From: Metallyticus violacea
Lineage: Eukaryota > Arthropoda > Insecta > Mantodea > Metallyticidae
Assembly: GCA_030762175.1 (NCBI GenBank)
Contig: CM060833.1
Location: forward strand, 164,765,001-164,829,000
Direction of reading: 5' to 3'
DNA: 64,000 bases
In this document: positions 59,487 to 64,000 of the stretch, one piece after another
Position numbering within the stretch: position 1 is the stretch's first letter
Layout: each line of letters starts with the position of its first letter
Made by a program: the position numbers and the translations under genes
The notes under the pieces: generated by a model
Database searches by the model: none
Seen by the model: only the letters and a program-made list of their open reading frames with translations
Told to the model about the DNA's origin: nothing

Positions 59487-60894
59487 GGCTTTTTCCCTTT
59501 CTTTCTTTTTTTCCCCTTACAATATTACATTTTGAGACTTATATGCAAAGTCTTATTTTTTTTTATTGCATTAGGTTAGTGTTTCCCTTAAGTGTATTCA
59601 AAATCATACCAAAATTTATGTAAAGAAGCTTATATAAATGACTTTGAAAATAAGTGGAGTCTTTTTAGTAAATAAAATGGAGTAAAAAGTTAAAAATTTT
59701 AAGAAGAGAAGTAAATTCAGAAGAGATGAGAAATTATGGTTATAGGGATATTGAGGTTGTAAAGTAGTTTAATTATATGGGCGATAGGTTTGGTAGTACT
59801 AGGAGTGAAATGAACAAAATAAATAGGTGCTTATGAGTTATTAATAAAAAAGAAGTGATGTAAAAAGAGCCTGTTTAAATAAAATACCAGATACGAGAAT
59901 GAATATTGAAAAGAGCCCAAAATGCAATGGAGGGAGACTTAAGTTGCTACATGGAATTGAGATTGAAGTGTGAAGGAGGAATGGGTTAAGATAGATATAC
60001 TTTTTAGATCTTTTTGAAAACAAATATTAATTATTGAAATTAATCAATATTAGAAATGGGGATAACCTGTAGTAAGGGTAAGATTTTAAAAAGAGGTTTG
60101 AAATTCTGGTTCAGATTTTGACTTCAGAGGAACAGAGCATTATTATGAATATCTAATTATGGAGAAAAAAAATACAGGAGGTATTTTGTATACAAAATAT
60201 TCAATAGAAAATAGGAATGGGATAGGCAGACTAAGAGGGAATAACAGTAAGGGTCTTTAGAGTAAATTAAGACAAAGTGTAGAAGATACAGAAAATCCAG
60301 AAATATTTTGTAGTTGTAAGGATGAAATATCCCTGAGATTGTATCAAGAGCTTGAGGTAATTTTGTGCAAATTAGGGAGAGAAGATATTGCTTGGGCAAG
60401 AACCAAGGTGATGAAGCTAAAGAGATAAGAAGGGGAAGTCAATTTAGAGAGGTGTCCATGAAATTACACCTTAGAATGTGAAGGAACAAATGTTTAGAGA
60501 AAATAAATGGGCTTAAAAAATGTAATAGGCTACCACTAAAAGCTCTAGCAAGGGAAAGTAAAATAATAATATAAAGTTAATGGGAAAAATCTTAAGTCAA
60601 AATTAGAGAAAAATTGTTGAGGAAAATAAAAATAAGGGAGTAATAAATATAACAACGTAGATAAGGTAGCAAAACATGTGAATCATAATATGCTGTTAAT
60701 TAGGATGTTAGGGTACATTAGAGCCTTTGTAGTGTAAATAACTTAAGTTAGAATAATTATGGTTTATTTATTGGGGTTGTAAACTTTTATATTTGTGTTA
60801 ATGTTAATAAGGTTATAAACTGATTAATTTCTCTAGAATGCTAAGGGGAAACTATTCACAAAATCTTTTAGAATTAGAGGATGGGGGAATCATT
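59487..60894. other. Purine-rich stretch with a possible second LINE fragment
   Basis: From about 59,768 the plus strand reads FNYMGDRFGSTRSEMNKINR, like the F.YLG....dG....EI..RI block near the C-terminal end of many LINE reverse transcriptases. Around 59,905 RAQNAMEGDLSCYM is compatible with the following region. Stops are frequent. If real, this is the 3' continuation of the LINE remnant at 56.8-59.5 kb or of another one. The rest, to 60.9 kb, is unusually rich in A and G on the plus strand and has no gene I can support. Confidence 0.35.
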
Positions 60895-61180
60895 GTTGTT
60901 AATGACTGCCACATGTGGCCAAGGTCATTAAGGCATGCACTTGTGAGCCGGCAGTCTGGGGTTCGAATCCTACCATGACTGTCCTCCCTGACTGAAGTTT
61001 TTTCCAAGTTTTCCTCTGTCCTCATAAGTGGCAAATGCCGGAAAGGTACCCTAAACTTAGGCCTGGAATGTTTTCTACCTTTGAAAATTCTTTCCCAATA
61101 TGTCATTTCATGTGGTCACTGCCTGTGGTGCCTCAGTAGTAAAAACTGGCATTAAACACCATTAAAAAAAAGTTATTAAT
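60895..61180 (+). mobile_element. SINE family 1 copy e
   Basis: The body is about 60,904-61,171. The head holds ggccaaggtcattaagg and box B ggttcgaatcc (60,960-60,970), followed by tccctgactgaagtttttt, aatgccggaaaggtacccta and the tail gcctcagtagtaaaaactgg. The flanks gttgttaat and gttattaat are a likely target-site duplication with one mismatch. Confidence 0.9.
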
Positions 61181-61193
61181 AAGTTTATTTTAG

Positions 61194-61488
61194 GGCTGAG
61201 TTGGTTTTTTTAGCTGTTTTTAACGCCCGTTTTTACTACTGAGGCACCACAGGGGGTGGACACTGATGATACATGCAATGAAATAATATATTTGGAAAGG
61301 GTTTTTTTTTAAGGTAGGAAACATTCCAGGCCTAAGTTTAGGGTACCTCCCCGGGCATTTGCCAGTTATGAAACTGAGGAGAACCTGGAAAAAACCCACT
61401 CAGGGAGGACGGTCCTGGTGGGATTAGAACCCCAGGCCTCCGGCTCACGAGTCCACACCTTAATGACCTCGGCTGTGGCTGAGTTGGT
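61194..61488 (-). mobile_element. SINE family 1 copy f, facing copy e
   Basis: A perfect 12-bp target-site duplication, ggctgagttggt, flanks it at 61,194-61,205 and 61,477-61,488. It is in the opposite orientation to copy e and starts only about 35 bp after the end of that body. Box B reads ggattagaacccc on the plus strand, so it has one change from the family form. Confidence 0.92.
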
Positions 61489-61807
61489 GCCTTCAGCATT
61501 AACTGAAGGCTAATACGTAATAAAAATAAGAAATTTATTTCTATTGGTTTATTTTAGTTATCATTAGATTGAAAACTTGAATTATAATGCCTTTGTTTTT
61601 GATAATAATATATTTATTGATTCATTCGTAATGATATTGTATTCCTTCTATGTATGTAAGGCTATAATTTTTGTTATCCCCAAAATGAATAATATGTACC
61701 TCTGACAACTCTTAATGATCCATGCAAAAATCTTATGGAAAGTTAATCTGAAAATGTGATGGAAATGAATGTTAGCATCTAAAACTATTGTTTATTTCTT
61801 TCTATAG
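61489..61807. other. Unannotated spacer, possibly intronic
   Basis: No feature except the pyrimidine-rich tract before 61,808 noted with the next entry. Confidence 0.4.
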
Positions 61808-61894
61808 AATCACCAGAAACTTCACGCAGAAAATTGTTTCTACTGTGGATTTAATCTAAATTTTTACATTAGTAAGTGGCATCCTATTCCTTGA
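61808..61894 (+). CDS. Candidate terminal exon of an unidentified host gene (plus strand)
   Basis: A strong acceptor tract, gtttatttctttctatag, ends at 61,807. The frame that stays open longest reads NHQKLHAENCFYCGFN onward for 28 codons to TGA at 61,892-61,894. The other two frames stop sooner, so any spliced protein would end in this segment. An AATAAA lies at 62,004-62,009, about 110 bp after the stop. The Cys-x-x-Cys is suggestive but too short to call a zinc finger. No upstream exon is identified in the window. This could be chance in T-rich DNA. Confidence 0.22.
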   Translation, partial: NHQKLHAENCFYCGFNLNFYISKWHPIP

Positions 61895-62355
61895 AATGCT
61901 GGAGTGAATTTTTAATTTTATTTTGTGAGACATTGTGCATTGTATGCTGTAAAGTATAAAGATCAATTTTATATTCAAAATAATTTGGATACTTTTATTT
62001 TTAAATAAAATATATACAATTTCTTTGTATTTTCAAATTAAGTTTATTATTCAGCAACTCTGGTGATGAGTAAAGGCTCATCTGCCAATTGGTATAAGCT
62101 GCCATTTCAGTCCTAACAGACTGTCTCGTTTGCATCTAATTTACTTTATTAATTATTTTGAAGGTCATGGTACTTGATATAGATTATAAAAGGTTAAAAA
62201 TGAAATGAAAATATGAGGAAACATTTTATTTCTGAAAAAAATTGGGGAAAAGTTTTGCAGTGGCAATAATGAAAGCTTTTTTTTTAATAATGCACCAAGC
62301 CTTTACTGATGATATTATTAATTAATACTTATTAGCGTGTGACAAGCTGATTGTC

Positions 62356-62745
62356 ATGTTCAGTCAGATTTCATTATTGCAAATATATATACATATTTTT
62401 TTTTTCAATAATTTTGCTAACAGCAATAATAAGCTCAATGTATGTATTAAGCTGTTTAATGAATTTAATAACAAACATATTTTCTATCTAATTTATTTAG
62501 CATTAACATTCATATTACTCATATTAAGCATTACAACAATTGCAACAAATGTGAAAAAAATTACATTAAAAATTTTAAAATTGAATTTCAGACATAAGTC
62601 CAGAGGAGAACTTTCAGAAATAAACATGGGCAACAGAGAAGAGAGGAGAGGGACAGAAGTCAATAAAAAGATAAGCTACAGTTTACTAAGAGCAGTAAAT
62701 CCAAGAAAATCATCCAAGCAAATGCAGTTCTCATTCCTTATTTAG
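62356..62745 (+). CDS. Hypothetical open frame, 129 codons, with one membrane-like segment
   Basis: The first half is AT-driven (many Ile, Phe, Asn) and includes a hydrophobic run, IFYLIYLALTFILLILSI (about residues 48-65), long enough to span a membrane. The second half changes character: from about residue 80 it reads HKSRGELSEINMGNREERRG, more polar and protein-like. The change coincides with an acceptor-like ttgaatttcag ending at 62,591. The real unit may therefore be a terminal exon, 62,592-62,745, with AATAAA at 62,824-62,829. I recognise no family. Both readings are weak. Confidence 0.22.
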   Translation: MFSQISLLQIYIHIFFFNNFANSNNKLNVCIKLFNEFNNKHIFYLIYLALTFILLILSITTIATNVKKITLKILKLNFRHKSRGELSEINMGNREERRGTEVNKKISYSLLRAVNPRKSSKQMQFSFLI

Positions 62746-62754
62746 TGGCAGTAA

Positions 62755-62760
62755 TTTATT
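62755..62760 (-). terminator. Polyadenylation signal for the minus-strand candidate exon
   Basis: AATAAA on the minus strand (tttatt on the plus strand), about 230 bp after the stop codon at 62,987. The assignment depends on that exon being real. Confidence 0.3.
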
Positions 62761-62986
62761 CAATTACAATGCTTCAAAAAATGCAAGAAAAAACATCTGG
62801 AAAGTGATTTTTCATCAAATGACAATAAACTTTATAAAAGACATTCATAAGACATTAATTAAACTGTAAAGTAATTTTCAGTGTAATCTTAAATATTGTA
62901 AATTGAAAGTGTAATTTAAGAATTGCACAATGCACTGTATGAGTAAAATATGGGTTGTGTCAAACTATGTAAATAAAGAAGTCTGC

Positions 62987-63065
62987 TCAGCTTGCTTCAT
63001 CTCCAGCAGTTACATCAATACTTGGTCTTTCTACTATCCATGAAATTATTTCTTTCATATAGCAT
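62987..63065 (-). CDS. Candidate terminal exon of an unidentified host gene (minus strand)
   Basis: On the minus strand a textbook acceptor, tttttcctgttttcag, ends at 63,066. It is followed, after one split base, by 25 codons (CYMKEIISWIVERPSID, then VTAGDEAS) and TGA at 62,987-62,989. The peptide is balanced in composition, unlike the AT-driven chance frames around it. An AATAAA on the same strand lies at 62,755-62,760, implying a 3' untranslated region of about 240 bp. I do not recognise the protein. No upstream exon is visible, so the rest of the gene would lie beyond the right edge. If the plus-strand candidate at 62,592-62,745 is also real, the two genes converge tail to tail. Confidence 0.38.
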
Positions 63066-63067
63066 CT

Positions 63068-63591
63068 GAAAACAGGAAAAAATATATCAGTTAAGCAAAC
63101 AGTGCAGTTTGGCCATATTTATCCATCTAGTCTGCTCGTACTCTGTTTGTCTTCTGATCTATTTTATGACAGAATAAATGTCATATCTTTATTCCGCATA
63201 GTCACCCATGGTTGTAATAGATTTCATCAATTATAAATATGCTATATTAAATAAAATTTAAAAGTATACAATATTAGATAATATCTAAGTTATATGATAT
63301 AGTAAACTATTAAAAGGAATGTAATAACTCTTTACATACTCAAAATACATATATAAATCAACACATATAACAGTAGATATCAATTATCAGGTTCAGCATT
63401 CCATATTGTTAAATTTTCTTCATATTCATTAATATTATAAAAGCCTTGTAAGCAAGTTTTATTTTAAGGTAATTTCTAAAATGATTCATTTTAGATTTAT
63501 AATTTCTAATAGTAGCTTATTACACAGCTTAATTCCAACATGTTTATAGCTCAACTTACACTCTTGAACCTTATTAATAGTGATGCAGTAA
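63068..63591. other. Unannotated stretch, possibly intronic
   Basis: I see no exon on either strand. If the minus-strand terminal exon is real, this is its intron. Confidence 0.4.
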
Positions 63592-63785
63592 AACAGTATT
63601 GATATAGATTAGGTTTTGTGACACTTAAACTTTGCTTACTTGGTGTTTTAATTGGATATATTTCATAAACACTCACATCCATCATCAGCAGAAAAACAAC
63701 TGGTAGAACTGTCTCTGAAACATATCCGGCTAAAAAATCAAGTAAGTGAAATATAAGTGTCACCAAACCAACCCTATATCAATAT
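63592..63785. mobile_element. Short element with about 65-75-bp inverted terminal repeats
   Basis: The left arm reads attgatatagattaggtttt, then gtgacacttaaactttgctt. The right arm, read on the minus strand, gives attgatatagggttggtttg, then gtgacacttatatttcactt. Similarity continues to ggatatatttc versus ggatatgtttc. The centre is short (about 63,670-63,710). The minus frame at 63,551-63,766 crosses it and is an artefact. This is a MITE or foldback element of unknown superfamily. Confidence 0.6.
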
Positions 63786-63977
63786 TATGATTATAACTGT
63801 TTAGTGTCTTGCATAAGAAATATCAAGATCATTTACATATCTAGTACTAGGAGTATATATCAAGCTCTGCATATATATAATTAACAGTGATAAATGTATA
63901 ATGCAATAAAATCATAATTTTATATGAATTTTATGCTTGAAGCTATTATCAGTAAAGCAAAAAAATAATGTTGAAAT
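63786..63977. other. Unannotated AT-rich stretch
   Basis: Nothing seen between the short element and the partial terminus at the window edge. Confidence 0.4.
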
Positions 63978-64000
63978 GGAGTTGGTTTGATGACACTTGA
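63978..64000 (+). mobile_element. Partial terminus of a second copy of the short inverted-repeat element
   Basis: The last bases, ttggtttgatgacactt, match the terminus ttggtttggtgacactt of the element at 63,592-63,785. The copy is cut by the window edge. Confidence 0.4.

Overview
The window is eukaryotic nuclear DNA, AT-rich and gene-poor, almost certainly from an arthropod and most likely an insect with a large, repeat-loaded genome. The reasons are a long tandem satellite, three tRNA-headed SINE families, Tc1/mariner and LINE remnants, many (ATT)n microsatellites, and no bacterial operons or compact genes. The species cannot be fixed from the sequence alone.

Positions 1-29,786 form one uninterrupted head-to-tail satellite of 44 monomers of about 678 bp, cut by the left window edge. 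Each monomer is a composite. A 262-bp stretch repeats part of the unit, so every monomer carries two copies of the same dyad-symmetric core. Two monomer types, A and B, are mixed irregularly in the left half and alternate strictly as a 1,355-bp AB dimer from about 14.9 kb to the array end. Private variants show recent copying inside the array at offsets of 4,065 and 5,420 bp. From 29.79 to about 31.15 kb the satellite fades through three increasingly decayed units of about 425-495 bp. The first, and most readable, lacks the internal 262-bp duplication and so looks like the ancestral unit.

Positions 31-55 kb are intergenic DNA scattered with mobile-element debris. This includes an inverted pair of internally deleted mariner-like elements (39.6-41.5 kb), four of the six copies of a tRNA-derived SINE, a second SINE family with a nested insertion, and a 1.07-kb element with long terminal inverted repeats (45.3-46.3 kb). 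There is also a third SINE between (ATT)n tracts, a foldback element (50.4-50.7 kb), and a dispersed element built of roughly 110-140-bp subunits that is present in opposite orientations at 33.5 and 52.4 kb.

Positions 55.3-59.5 kb hold two adjacent tandem duplications. The first (about 730 bp, two copies) carries a CpG-rich palindrome containing a full CRE next to a perfect RFX-type X-box, nearly unchanged in both copies. The second (1,351 bp, two copies) carries a dead reverse transcriptase. Two further SINE copies face each other at 60.9-61.5 kb.

From 61.8 kb to the right edge there are weak signs of host genes: candidate terminal exons on both strands, each with a splice acceptor, a short open frame, a stop and an AATAAA. 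No complete host gene is visible. I found no evidence of a new enzymatic or defence system. The most novel material is the satellite's architecture and the duplicated CRE/X-box module.
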